From: Scytonema sp. UIC 10036 | GTDB lineage: Bacteria > Cyanobacteriota > Cyanobacteriia > Cyanobacteriales > Nostocaceae | DNA length: 64,000 bases | Reading direction: 5' to 3' | Assembly: GCF_009725235.1 (NCBI RefSeq) | Contig: NZ_WJFC01000005.1 | Coordinates: forward strand, 1-64,000 | Shown here: positions 37,467 to 47,238 of the stretch, piece after piece | Layout: every line of letters begins with the position of its first letter | Numbering within the stretch: position 1 is the first letter of the stretch | Notes under the pieces: generated by a model | Seen by the model: only the letters and a program-made list of their open reading frames with translations | Databases searched by the model: none | Told to the model about the DNA's origin: nothing | Program-made: the position numbers and the translations under genes

Positions 37467-39653
37467 ATGACTAGCAATCCGTTTGATTTTACCAGAGACG
37501 CACTTCCAAAGGATTTTGTCGGAAGATGGAGCTTCGTTCACCAAAGAGTCGAGGAGATCTGTTCTCCAGACCGGAAATCGTTGGGAATTATTGGTGGGCG
37601 ATTATTCGGCAAGACGAGCATTTTGAAGGTTATCGGGCACGAACTCTGGCAACGTATGCAGCAAGTGGAGACAACTGGGTTTCTGCCACTCCCGCTTTAT
37701 CTATCGCTTAAAGAAATGGTGGAGGAACCCGGATCGTCATCGGATATTATTAGGCTTATGGATCACAAGCTGTGCGTTACAGCAAGCACGCTAGCAAATG
37801 TGGCAAACCACGAATCATTACAGGCGCTGGGGTTATCGCTAAATAAGCAGCAGAACCTTACAACGACTAGCTTGGAGCATCTAGAAGCTACAATAAATGA
37901 AGTTGCCGAGGTCGCTGCAAGGACTATCGGACAAATATGTGCCATTTTTCTGATTGACGATATTGATGAAGTCCATTGTTTTAACTGGGCACGCAGGCTC
38001 TACAATAACCTGCGTATACTAGTGAACAGTAGTGCTGTCCGTGATTATGTCTGCCTTGTCGTGACTCGCTCAGGTCGCCGTCAAAATATTGAGGAACCTG
38101 GCTCACAACTGTTTGATTTGATCGATGTCCATTTTCTTGAGCCTCTTGATGATGAAGGAGTAGATGCATTGCTCTCCCAAGCACCAGATCTGATGCCAGA
38201 AGTATGCGCTGAGATACGAAGGCAATCTGGGGGACATCCGTTTATTCTCAAGTACGTCCTCAATCAGCTAGTGAAATCTAGTCTTAGTCCAATCTCGCCT
38301 AATGCTGTGAAGGAGGCAATAGAACTATTTTACGTTTACCAGGCAAAAAATTTGGACAAGTGGTGGACAATGATTGGCGAAGAAGGCCGACAAGTTTATT
38401 ATGTGCTGCGCAACACAAATGATTGGCAGTCGCTTCACACTGTGGTTCAGTCTGTGAACAATTTGACAATTGACGCCCAGGAGGGCTTAAAATCATTATG
38501 CTATCACGGCTTCGCTGTACATGACAAAATTTACCAGAACTACCGGGTTAATGGTGAATTATTCCGGATTTGGTCAATGAAGAAGTACCAACTCTCACCG
38601 ATTAATGTCTGCGAGGTTAAACACACTTCAAGCTTAAGGCAAATTGTTCAGATGTTGACAAGGGTTCAGTACAAAAATCTGCAAAATGTATTGCTATCTG
38701 CCTTTCCAAGCGAGGAAAACCTGACTCAAATGGTGCGCTTTGGTCTCAATGAGAACCTTGCCGCCATTGCAGGTGGGAGGAACCTTACAGAGAACGTATT
38801 TTACCTCATTCAGTGGGCAGAATCTGAAGGTCGCACCGAAGAATTGATTATTGCGGCACGCAATGAGAAACCGCGTAATGCCATGCTACGTGAGGTAGCT
38901 GAGCAATTACTGCTAGCACCAGTAGAACCTGAGGAGGGTGCATTTGAACGCCTCGTGCTGAAGTCCGTGCGGTTTAACAATGTTGCACAGTGGCGCGAGT
39001 GGATGGGTATGTGCGAACTGGCAATATGCCAGATCCGAATCCCTGGTATCACAGTAGGAACTGGTTTTCTCGTCGGAGTTGATTTGGTAATGACAAACTA
39101 CCACGTGATCAGCAGTGCCCATCACAATCCATCCATAAGTAGAATGGTGACGCTACGCTTTGATTACAAAACGGACAAAGGCGGTCTTGCTGATGAAGCG
39201 AAGGTACAGAAGTATTACCTAGCCAGGGATGACCAATGGCTAGTTGACTACAGCCCACAGAATGAACTCGACTACGCATTGTTGCGTGTTAGAAACACCC
39301 CTGGGGAACAGCCTATAGGTGGGCAAGAGGGGGCTCCGCCGCGTGGGTGGTTAACGCCGCATAAGTATACATTTGGACAGGGAGAACCACTAGTGATTCT
39401 CCAACACCCTAAAGCTGCACCATTAAAGATCAGCATCGGATCGGTCATATACGAACAGGTTGGGCATTACTACGTGAGCTACTCAGCCAACACTGACGAA
39501 GGTTCGTCTGGAGCACCATGCTTCAACAGTGACTGGAACTTGGTCGCAATCCATCACTACGGTGACTCACGTGGCAACCGAGGTGTTATATTTTCACATA
39601 TTTTAGAACATATGCACGAGAAAGGCACGCTGCAGCTGCTTATAAATTCATAA
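37467..39653 (+). CDS. P-loop NTPase, EAD1-like and trypsin-like protease fusion (conflict-system gene 3)
   Basis: 728 residues from the ATG at 37467, which has GGAG upstream; the open frame back to 37425 overlaps gene 2. N-terminus: Walker A GGRLFGKT (43-50) and Walker B CAIFLIDDIDEVH. Middle (about 396-485): EAD1-like domain with the same QYKNLQNVLLSAFP and FYLIQWAES signatures as gene 2. C-terminus: trypsin-like protease with H546 (TNYHVISS), D602 (ELDYALLRV) and S681 (EGSSGAP). Matching EAD1 modules in genes 2 and 3 suggest that they recruit each other, with proteolysis as the output. Confidence 0.85.
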   Translation: MTSNPFDFTRDALPKDFVGRWSFVHQRVEEICSPDRKSLGIIGGRLFGKTSILKVIGHELWQRMQQVETTGFLPLPLYLSLKEMVEEPGSSSDIIRLMDHKLCVTASTLANVANHESLQALGLSLNKQQNLTTTSLEHLEATINEVAEVAARTIGQICAIFLIDDIDEVHCFNWARRLYNNLRILVNSSAVRDYVCLVVTRSGRRQNIEEPGSQLFDLIDVHFLEPLDDEGVDALLSQAPDLMPEVCAEIRRQSGGHPFILKYVLNQLVKSSLSPISPNAVKEAIELFYVYQAKNLDKWWTMIGEEGRQVYYVLRNTNDWQSLHTVVQSVNNLTIDAQEGLKSLCYHGFAVHDKIYQNYRVNGELFRIWSMKKYQLSPINVCEVKHTSSLRQIVQMLTRVQYKNLQNVLLSAFPSEENLTQMVRFGLNENLAAIAGGRNLTENVFYLIQWAESEGRTEELIIAARNEKPRNAMLREVAEQLLLAPVEPEEGAFERLVLKSVRFNNVAQWREWMGMCELAICQIRIPGITVGTGFLVGVDLVMTNYHVISSAHHNPSISRMVTLRFDYKTDKGGLADEAKVQKYYLARDDQWLVDYSPQNELDYALLRVRNTPGEQPIGGQEGAPPRGWLTPHKYTFGQGEPLVILQHPKAAPLKISIGSVIYEQVGHYYVSYSANTDEGSSGAPCFNSDWNLVAIHHYGDSRGNRGVIFSHILEHMHEKGTLQLLINS

Positions 39654-39939
39654 ATATCAACAAAACCTGCTCTGTTTTATTCAGAACTAGAATAATTCCT
39701 ATTAAAGTATATTTAAATACGTTCTATTCATCCAAACTGAGCAAAAAATCAATGACACAGGAGATTGGCTGAAGACTTGTGCTTATATACAGGTACTTTA
39801 TAATACATAATTTTTGCTAGCAGAAAATGGAAAATTGTTGAATCAATTATTAAAACTGAAAAACTATAATCTAATTCTAGGGAATTTTAGCGTGAATATA
39901 CCAAATTTTATTTTAAATTTATAAGTTGAACTCTTATAT
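39654..39939. other. Promoter region of the polymerase-like gene
   Basis: 286 bp, very AT-rich. No gene. No clear ribosome-binding site precedes the ATG at 39940. Candidate -10 hexamers are abundant and not decisive. Confidence 0.4.
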
Positions 39940-42900
39940 ATGACAATTCAAGCTAAACATTTTGATACTAGATTAAATCAATGGATTCATACAGATGGTA
40001 ATACTAATAACGCTGATTCATTACTAAAAGAAGAACTTAATAACACTCTACTAGAACATTTCTTTCCCGGAGTCAACTTTTCGTTCGGGCATATGGACGA
40101 AAAGTCTACGCCCCTTCAACTAAAAAATCATCCTGAAGGACACAAGTTATTACTATCATCAAAGACTCGATTACTCTATGGCCCAGAAGAATGCCTTAAC
40201 ACAATTAGACAACTTTGTCCCGATAACAAAGATAGAGGCGCTTACGGGTCTATCTTCCTTGGTTCGTGTAAAAATGCTATCAACCAAGAGTTAAACGTTC
40301 TCGTTGTTGATGATAGCAATGGTGAAAATGGCGGCATTATCAATAACGACCAAGCTTATCGCCTCACCGGGGACTGCTACGGACAAATCTCAACCCAGTT
40401 ATATCACGAGTTAACCGGACATCAGGAAGGTGAGAGATACCGTGTCATCCAGCACCGCTTCGGCTGGACTGACCGAGACGGAGATGATACAAAGTACCGC
40501 TTTGGCAAAGGTACGTTGCGCCCCGCCAACCTCGACCAGATTCTCAACTACCAAGACCCCAGTAACCAAACTAAAATTGACCTCATTCTTCCCTTATCTG
40601 CATTTAAAGGAACCGATAAGGACAACCCCAATGGTCCAACCAAGCCCCAAATTCAACCCGGACTGTACGGGCAAAATATATGGTTGGGAGAGAAATCACA
40701 GTCCGAACTGGGTAAAACAGCTATCTCACAGTTACTTGCTTCTTTTCCCAATGGATTGCAGGATTTTACCGAACAGCTAGAACTCGAAGCCAAAAAACTT
40801 AAGGAAGCGCAAGACGACCCCAGGCGACTTGCCCAACTTTATTGTGAAAAGTACGAGAAGCGCAAAGCTTTTCTAGAAGAACAAGCAACTACACTCGAAG
40901 AACAAGCAGCAGAAGACCCAACAGTAGCGGAAGAGCTAGAAACACTACGAGATCGCCTAACTACTGACTCGTTCATTTACAAACTTATCAAAGCTGACCT
41001 GCAAGGAGTTGGACAGCTTCTCGAAACTGAGAAAGTACAGAGGGAACTCGCCCGGTTCGTTCAAAATGAGTGGAAGGAAATTGCTATCGGTAAAACCCTC
41101 ACATTTGAGCGGGCGATGGTCATTCCCTCCAAAGACCTGCAAAATGGTGAAATTTGCATTCCTCATTACCAAGATTCCGAAGAAGTCCTCAACTTCCGCT
41201 CCCCCTTCCTTAACTCCAACGGTTTGTGTGTCTCTACAAACAAACTTGTAGAAGATATACTCGGACCGGATGGCAAACCCCTTTTAGGTGCGATCGCTGT
41301 CTCCGACGAAACAAGCGATCGCATCTACAACCGCCTCAACAAACAACTTGTATCTATCCTTCCCGAAGTCCAAGGAAAAAATCTCCAATTAGAAGGTATT
41401 GAAAATTACCTAAACAAAAATATTAGCAAGCTCGAAACTAAAGACAAAATCAACTTTACCAACAAACTTAATGAGTATATTAAAGAACTTCAGTCAGTCG
41501 GCTACCAACTAGAACTCCTTCCCCAAGAGTCCGAACAGGAACGCCAAGCACGCGACTACGACGGTGACTGCATTGGATTCCTTGCAGCGAGCAAGTACCC
41601 CAATCTTACAGCAGAGGCTCTTGAACGCAATTTACCCGAAAACACTTACGACCCAACCGTCAAACTCAAGAAACAGTCTTTTTATCGGGAAGATGGTAGC
41701 CAGCCTGAGTTTGAAGAAATCGCCATCCACATGAGCGATGGTATTAGTGTTGGTGTTATCAACAATCACCTGACATCCATTGAGGCGCTAGAGTCAGAAA
41801 TTACCATCCTGAAAAACTTTGGCAGTGAGAAAGACCAAATTCAGTACGTACAAGCAGTAGCCAAACACTACGAAGATTTGTTCGAGACAGAAGCCTGGGC
41901 AAAGTCCAAGGGTATAGAAGGTAAAGAAGTCCCCGACAAGTATCGCGGCTACATGGAGGAATTTCTCCAAACCACAGGACAAGAACCTCTTGACCAAGAA
42001 ACCGCTTTCAAAGCAATGAGCGTCAACACCAAGATGTACCGGGAAATGATTGCCGAGGCAGCATTTCAAAACCAAATTGCGGTTGACCTCTTCAAAAGTG
42101 CTAAAAAACCAGAGATGGAGATTATCCGCAACAACAGTCGGATTCTTCACCGAGAAGTCAACTACATTCGGGACAAGAAGAAGGATGTTTATGTTGATAG
42201 CACCATCCAACCGACGGGATATTCGCCTGTTGAATTACTCATTGCTAAAACCAACCAATACTTTGAGAAAGCCCGTCTCGAATCACGGGAACTCGTCCAG
42301 TTTCAAGATTTATTTAAGGGGGTTGAATTTTCTAACCAGCAGCGCTTGCAAGCAACTCTTGCCAAAAAAGAATTTGATGAATTTTTTAACCGAGCCAATC
42401 AGCTATCCAGACAAAAAGAGACAGAAAAAGGACCGTCAGCAAATATTACCCTTACTAATGGCGATCGCGTCAGTGTCACTAACCTTCTTCAATATAATAA
42501 CGAATTGATTTGGAAAGCTAATAAAATCACGCTGAAATTATCAGACATACCTGAAGAAAAGCGCAACAGCAATCGCCCGCACAAGTATATTGTCTCTGCT
42601 CAAATCAACGATGAAACAGAGAATGGTAAACCCAAATTTAGAGCATTAGGAACGCTTGCTAAGGAGCAGGAAAACAAACTAGAAGAGATAGGAATTACTC
42701 TCAGACAGGAATTTACTTCTCACAAAATATCCTTCCAGCCAGAACTGAGTGAGGGTCAGATTAAACTTCTTTACCAAAAAGCTTATCAAGTAGCAGAAGA
42801 GTTTTATAATTCGATTCCTTCAGACCAGAAACTGGCAATGGCTGCTGCTACCTGGGCTGTATCAACAACCCGTGAAAGCAGTCATGAAAAAGGTAGCGAT

Positions 42901-45078
42901 CGCCAAAATAAGGTTTCTAATTTTGCATTTGCTGCATTTTCTCAAGAAATTATTAGTCAGTTAGATACACTTAAGTTTACCGGATTTAGTATTACAGCAT
43001 TCAACCGTAACAGTGAAGTATTCAATGAAAGTAACCCTCAAAACATTCGGTTTAATATAACTGAAGATGGAAAAAGCGTCATTGAAATACAGAACCAGGA
43101 TGGTCATTACGAAACATTCGGTAATATCGAACAGAATAACGCCCGACTACCAATTGGTACTACATCTGCTGCTAATATTGAAAAAGGGGAAGTCTATACA
43201 GTTTCTGTGACCACTAAAGTACCAGGATTACCAGAACTTACCTTTAAAGTCGGTGAAGTTAATAAGTTTGGCAACACACCAAGGTTCAACAATGAGCCTG
43301 TTATGTTAACAATTGAAAGGGTTAACTTAATTCGAGAAGATTACAGTATTTATATTCAAAATGGTAACAAACAAGAAAAATTAGGTAATATCGATAAGGA
43401 ATCTGTCAAGGAAGGTATCGCCCAAGGTTGGTTGGCAGAAAAACCTGGAAACGGACAACAACTACAGCTAAAAATTCAAGCGATCGCTACCGGACAAAAT
43501 GCCTATGCCATAGCAAAAACAACTGATGGTCATTTATTCCGAATCAATATTACCAATCAAAGGTACAAACAACAAGAAATTAACGACCAGGATTTTAGAG
43601 AAACTTTAGTTAGAGCATTTGACAAAAAGCACGTTTATATTGCCAAAATTGGCGACCAATCGCTCGGTGTTATTGGTCAACACACCGAACAAGTCGAAGC
43701 TGAATTAAATAGGGGTAAAATATCCAAGCAGTGGGTGAGAAAAGAAAAAAGTACGGTACAAAAACTAATTGATGCAAAGATTATCCGCGAAAATCAACAA
43801 AGAACAACTTTACCAGTACAAATTACCAGTAATGAAAGTACTGCTAAAATCTCCATTAATCCAGAAACCGTACAATATCCCGATCGCTGGATTAAACGCA
43901 GTCAGCTTTTCAGTAGCGAACAACCTCTTAGGAGAGAGCAAGAGGAAAAAAGTCATAAAATTCTCGATAAAATTAACGAACGTCCTGCCATTATGTTCCA
44001 AGACAGGGAACAACAATTAGTAGGGCTAATTGGATTGGCTGTTGATGAAAAGTTAGCGGAAAGAACTAAAAACTATCTTGAAAAAGTAGGAGTATCATAC
44101 GAGCAGCTTCCTGCGTCACAAACTCGGTTAGAAGCCAAAAAGGGGATGGCTATATTTATACTTGATGAAAGTACCATGAGCCATGAACTTAAACAAACGT
44201 TCATTGAGCGTGCTGGTGGTCAAATCAAAAGTGCAGACACTCCTTCACAACTAATTCCAATTATTCCCGGACAAACTGTATATTTCTATAACCCAAACCA
44301 ACAGTATAGTTCCGCAGATGGGTCACAAGTAGAAACGAAAGAAGCTATCGGACTAGTCGTACCCGCACAAGATGCGATCGCTGTAAATACCTGGCTAGAA
44401 TCAAAGGGAATAGACAATCACTACTTCATTGAAAAAAATGTAGGGACGTTTATCATCAGTAAAGACCAAATTCCAGAAGAACTCAATGAACAATTAAATA
44501 CTTTACTTGGGGAAACTATCAACATTGGTGAAATTGATGGTTTTGACCGTTACGAACAACTCAGCGCAGAACTCAATCAAAAACTCGAAACTCAAAGGAG
44601 CCTGCTCCCATCAAATCAAACTCCAGAGGATAGCGAGTACAAGCAAGCGCTAAAAGCACTACTAACCCGTCCAAGAGAACTATATCGAGAAGAAACACCA
44701 GTACCGATAGCTCCTGCTAAACCCTTACGAGAGGAAAAAGTTCTTCCCAACGACTTTATAAGCACATCGGTCTCTCAATCGCAAGTAGGTGCAAAAATTC
44801 TTAACGAAAGCCAACCAAATCAACAAAATTTAGAAGAAGCACAGATTCATAACCAACCAATATCACTACCCAACTCACGCCAAGCTGACCAAACCAAAGC
44901 GATCGAAATCCTGGGTAAAATTAGCTCGGAAAAAGTTGAACAACTGCGTCAACACCTTGAAAATTATATCAAACCAGTCTTGGAGTCAGACAAATCCAAC
45001 TACGCCCCTCTTAGGCAAGTAGCTTGGGTAGGGGCAAAATGGGACTTGAAGGAAAAAGACTTCAAGCCAGGGGTTTGA
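39940..45078 (+). CDS. Giant RNA-polymerase/RdRP-like protein, N-terminal 1,712 residues (gene broken downstream)
   Basis: The key feature is ARDYDGDCIGF with D539, D541 and D543, the DxDGD metal-binding loop of two-barrel RNA polymerases (beta' subunits and QDE-1-type RNA-dependent RNA polymerases). Before it lies NFRSPFLNSNGL (about 423-434). After it, SVGVINNHLTS (about 602-612) and VPDKYRGYMEEF (about 664-675) resemble conserved blocks downstream of the catalytic loop in eukaryotic RDRs. Residues 270-340 are coiled coil. The last 900 residues are repeat-like beta segments of unknown fold. The original frame is cut at about 45071 by an IS607-type element and resumes at 47159. Polymerase activity is inferred. 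Confidence 0.6.
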   Translation: MTIQAKHFDTRLNQWIHTDGNTNNADSLLKEELNNTLLEHFFPGVNFSFGHMDEKSTPLQLKNHPEGHKLLLSSKTRLLYGPEECLNTIRQLCPDNKDRGAYGSIFLGSCKNAINQELNVLVVDDSNGENGGIINNDQAYRLTGDCYGQISTQLYHELTGHQEGERYRVIQHRFGWTDRDGDDTKYRFGKGTLRPANLDQILNYQDPSNQTKIDLILPLSAFKGTDKDNPNGPTKPQIQPGLYGQNIWLGEKSQSELGKTAISQLLASFPNGLQDFTEQLELEAKKLKEAQDDPRRLAQLYCEKYEKRKAFLEEQATTLEEQAAEDPTVAEELETLRDRLTTDSFIYKLIKADLQGVGQLLETEKVQRELARFVQNEWKEIAIGKTLTFERAMVIPSKDLQNGEICIPHYQDSEEVLNFRSPFLNSNGLCVSTNKLVEDILGPDGKPLLGAIAVSDETSDRIYNRLNKQLVSILPEVQGKNLQLEGIENYLNKNISKLETKDKINFTNKLNEYIKELQSVGYQLELLPQESEQERQARDYDGDCIGFLAASKYPNLTAEALERNLPENTYDPTVKLKKQSFYREDGSQPEFEEIAIHMSDGISVGVINNHLTSIEALESEITILKNFGSEKDQIQYVQAVAKHYEDLFETEAWAKSKGIEGKEVPDKYRGYMEEFLQTTGQEPLDQETAFKAMSVNTKMYREMIAEAAFQNQIAVDLFKSAKKPEMEIIRNNSRILHREVNYIRDKKKDVYVDSTIQPTGYSPVELLIAKTNQYFEKARLESRELVQFQDLFKGVEFSNQQRLQATLAKKEFDEFFNRANQLSRQKETEKGPSANITLTNGDRVSVTNLLQYNNELIWKANKITLKLSDIPEEKRNSNRPHKYIVSAQINDETENGKPKFRALGTLAKEQENKLEEIGITLRQEFTSHKISFQPELSEGQIKLLYQKAYQVAEEFYNSIPSDQKLAMAAATWAVSTTRESSHEKGSDRQNKVSNFAFAAFSQEIISQLDTLKFTGFSITAFNRNSEVFNESNPQNIRFNITEDGKSVIEIQNQDGHYETFGNIEQNNARLPIGTTSAANIEKGEVYTVSVTTKVPGLPELTFKVGEVNKFGNTPRFNNEPVMLTIERVNLIREDYSIYIQNGNKQEKLGNIDKESVKEGIAQGWLAEKPGNGQQLQLKIQAIATGQNAYAIAKTTDGHLFRINITNQRYKQQEINDQDFRETLVRAFDKKHVYIAKIGDQSLGVIGQHTEQVEAELNRGKISKQWVRKEKSTVQKLIDAKIIRENQQRTTLPVQITSNESTAKISINPETVQYPDRWIKRSQLFSSEQPLRREQEEKSHKILDKINERPAIMFQDREQQLVGLIGLAVDEKLAERTKNYLEKVGVSYEQLPASQTRLEAKKGMAIFILDESTMSHELKQTFIERAGGQIKSADTPSQLIPIIPGQTVYFYNPNQQYSSADGSQVETKEAIGLVVPAQDAIAVNTWLESKGIDNHYFIEKNVGTFIISKDQIPEELNEQLNTLLGETINIGEIDGFDRYEQLSAELNQKLETQRSLLPSNQTPEDSEYKQALKALLTRPRELYREETPVPIAPAKPLREEKVLPNDFISTSVSQSQVGAKILNESQPNQQNLEEAQIHNQPISLPNSRQADQTKAIEILGKISSEKVEQLRQHLENYIKPVLESDKSNYAPLRQVAWVGAKWDLKEKDFKPGV

Positions 45079-45145
45079 ATCAGCTAAACACAAATACCGG
45101 GAAAGCTGTATAATTCTATAGAAGCTACAACAAAATCTCTAGAAA

Positions 45146-45394
45146 ATGAAAAAATATTTAGCGATAGGAGAAGTCGCAAAAATTAAGGGAGTAAGAGTAG
45201 AAACTGTTAGGGATTGGACGAATTCAGGAAAATTAGAGTTTGTGACGACAGAGGGAGGACATAACCGAATAATTCGTAATTCGGAGTTCGTAATTATGAA
45301 TTTCAATTACGAATTACGAATTACGAATTATTTTTATGGTTCCCGTAGTAGAAAAAACCTTAAGTTAATGAGAGAACTGCACGAGATATCTTGA
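45146..45394 (+). pseudogene. tnpA: Truncated IS607-type serine recombinase (tnpA)
   Basis: The first 45 codons encode the MerR-like HTH of IS607 TnpA (KKYLAIGEVAKIKGVRVETV). At about 45281 an ATTACGAATT repeat block enters the frame. The catalytic serine domain that should follow is missing. Inactive in cis. Confidence 0.8.
45281..45334 (+). repeat. ATTACGAATT short tandem repeats inside tnpA
   Basis: Multiple forward and inverted copies of ATTACGA, forming a hairpin. Same family as 16116-16143. It has invaded the recombinase gene. Confidence 0.7.
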
Positions 45395-45493
45395 CAAAAT
45401 ATTCAAGTGAATTCTGGTGACTTAGTCGTTGAATATAGCGATAACTGTGATCCAATTTAAGGACGCATTTAGCAAAGTAAGGAGGTGATAAGC

Positions 45494-47221
45494 GTGGCAG
45501 AGTTAATTAAAACAGAGCAAACTAAAACCTATACAGACCAAATAGACTTTTGGCATTGGGGAGAGTTATTTGCTATCTCCAATCTAATTGACTCTGCCCG
45601 CCATCACTGCCTGGAAATGATTCTGGCTGAGAAAAGCCAGCTTGATTGCAACAAAGAATTACAACGCTTATTCAATATAAACAAGCGATACAGCAATTCC
45701 ATCTATACTGAAGTACAAGGAATTGTTACTAATGCCAACAAAAACAGAGCCAACCATATCAAAATCCTAGAAGGTCAGATTAAGTCGATAAAATCTGACA
45801 TCAAGAAACGCTCTAAGCAAATTAAAGATTTTGCCAAACAAGAACATATGCTAATAAGTAAGAGTAGGAGCGCGAAAAAGGGATTTAAAACCAGTAAAAC
45901 CAAAATCAAAAAAGCGTGTAGCATTTACGCCAAGCAGCGTCAAACAACGCAACTCCAAGACGCGAAATTTGGTTTACATCAAAAGAAACGACGTTTGTAT
46001 GTACTTCAATCACAATTGGTTCATTTGAAGTCCACATCGCCAAAGTATACATTACCAGACATTGACAGCTTTGTATTGGTTGGCAGCAAGGACGAGTCAA
46101 GAGGTAACCAACTAGCGCAATTTGATTATCTTGAAGAAACGGATAGCTTTGTTCTCTCTATCCGCACTCCCTATGCGCTAGAAGAAAGATTGGGCGGCGA
46201 CTACATTCGGATTGACGGATTAAACTTCAAACATGGGAAACACGATCTGGTTGAATCTATCTCAGAACGTTGCTATAAAGTAAAGACCAAAGACGGAACC
46301 GAGAAGTGGGCGATTGGTTGTAGTGCTGTCACTATTCGATTCTATTGGAAAGATAATTGTTGGTATGTTGCCGCTAGCACAGATATTAATCTTCCAGAAA
46401 TCACATCTGAATATCTATCTGGTTATGTTGGCGTTGACTTAAATGCTGACTCCATTGGATGGGCAGTATGTGATGTCCAAGGTAATTTATTAGAATATGG
46501 CGACTACAAATTAGATTTACATTCCAAAACTTCAAATCAAAGAGAAGCTATTCTTCGAGATGCAGCCACATTTATTGCACTCAAAGCTCTTGAATATAAT
46601 TTTCCAGTTGCATCTGAGAAATTGGATTTTTCCGAAAAGAAGAAACAACTCAAAGAGAAAGGAAAAAAATATGCACGAATGCTTTCATCATTTGCTTATT
46701 CCCAATGGAATGAAGCTTTGGACGCAGCTTGCTCAAAATCTGGCATATATCATAAGAAAGTAAATCCTGCTTTTAGCAGCACGATCGGAATGCTCAAATT
46801 CATGAGCCAATATGGTATGAATTCAGCATCATCAGCAGCATTTACGATCGCACGTCGAGGTAGAAGATTTTCAGAAAGGCTTCCAAAACTTCATCACTTA
46901 CTTCATTCCAAGTCCGCCTATCCAATTGGAAAGCACGTTTGGTCGCAATGGAGTAAGATCGCCAAGAGTGTCAAAGGCACTCAAAGGCACCAATATTTTA
47001 ATGCCCGTCCTTACAGGACACGAGTGGTTACGAGTAATTGTCACCCTACTTACTCTGTAGGTGGGGATGGACTTTTGCTCAATCCAGTTCAACTGGAGCT
47101 ATTCGAGATTGGTGAGATTCCAATGGGAAAAGATGCAGTAACCGTTGCTGTGTCTGGGTCTAGAAAAACTCGTAGATGTAGACAAACTTCATTTATCCAG
47201 ATTTCTCTAGATTTAAATTAG
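45494..47221 (+). CDS. tnpB: TnpB-family protein with atypical RuvC-III
   Basis: 575 residues from GTG 45494, which follows AAGGAGG at the right distance; GTG 45485 lies inside that site. RuvC-I is GVDLNADSIGWAV. RuvC-II is probably VASEKLDFS (E). The usual CxxC zinc knuckle is absent. In the RuvC-III region (YGMNSASSAAFTIARRG) I see no conserved Asp. The protein may be a nuclease-deficient or alternative TnpB. The last 20 or so codons lie beyond the inferred element end, in host DNA. Confidence 0.75.
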   Translation: MAELIKTEQTKTYTDQIDFWHWGELFAISNLIDSARHHCLEMILAEKSQLDCNKELQRLFNINKRYSNSIYTEVQGIVTNANKNRANHIKILEGQIKSIKSDIKKRSKQIKDFAKQEHMLISKSRSAKKGFKTSKTKIKKACSIYAKQRQTTQLQDAKFGLHQKKRRLYVLQSQLVHLKSTSPKYTLPDIDSFVLVGSKDESRGNQLAQFDYLEETDSFVLSIRTPYALEERLGGDYIRIDGLNFKHGKHDLVESISERCYKVKTKDGTEKWAIGCSAVTIRFYWKDNCWYVAASTDINLPEITSEYLSGYVGVDLNADSIGWAVCDVQGNLLEYGDYKLDLHSKTSNQREAILRDAATFIALKALEYNFPVASEKLDFSEKKKQLKEKGKKYARMLSSFAYSQWNEALDAACSKSGIYHKKVNPAFSSTIGMLKFMSQYGMNSASSAAFTIARRGRRFSERLPKLHHLLHSKSAYPIGKHVWSQWSKIAKSVKGTQRHQYFNARPYRTRVVTSNCHPTYSVGGDGLLLNPVQLELFEIGEIPMGKDAVTVAVSGSRKTRRCRQTSFIQISLDLN

Positions 47222-47238
47222 CGGTACGGGACGATGCA

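Larger units (their letters stand above)
45072..47158. mobile_element. IS607-type element 1 (decayed tnpA plus tnpB)
   Basis: It interrupts the giant gene. Host codons end at GG (45070-45071) and host sequence resumes after GG (47157-47158). Joining there continues as KPGLEKLVDVD. IS607-family serine recombinases insert at GG, which supports these ends. It contains a truncated recombinase gene and tnpB. Confidence 0.65.

Noticed and set aside
41794..42210. 138-codon antisense frame in the polymerase-like gene
   Set aside because: Shadow of the strongly coding plus strand.
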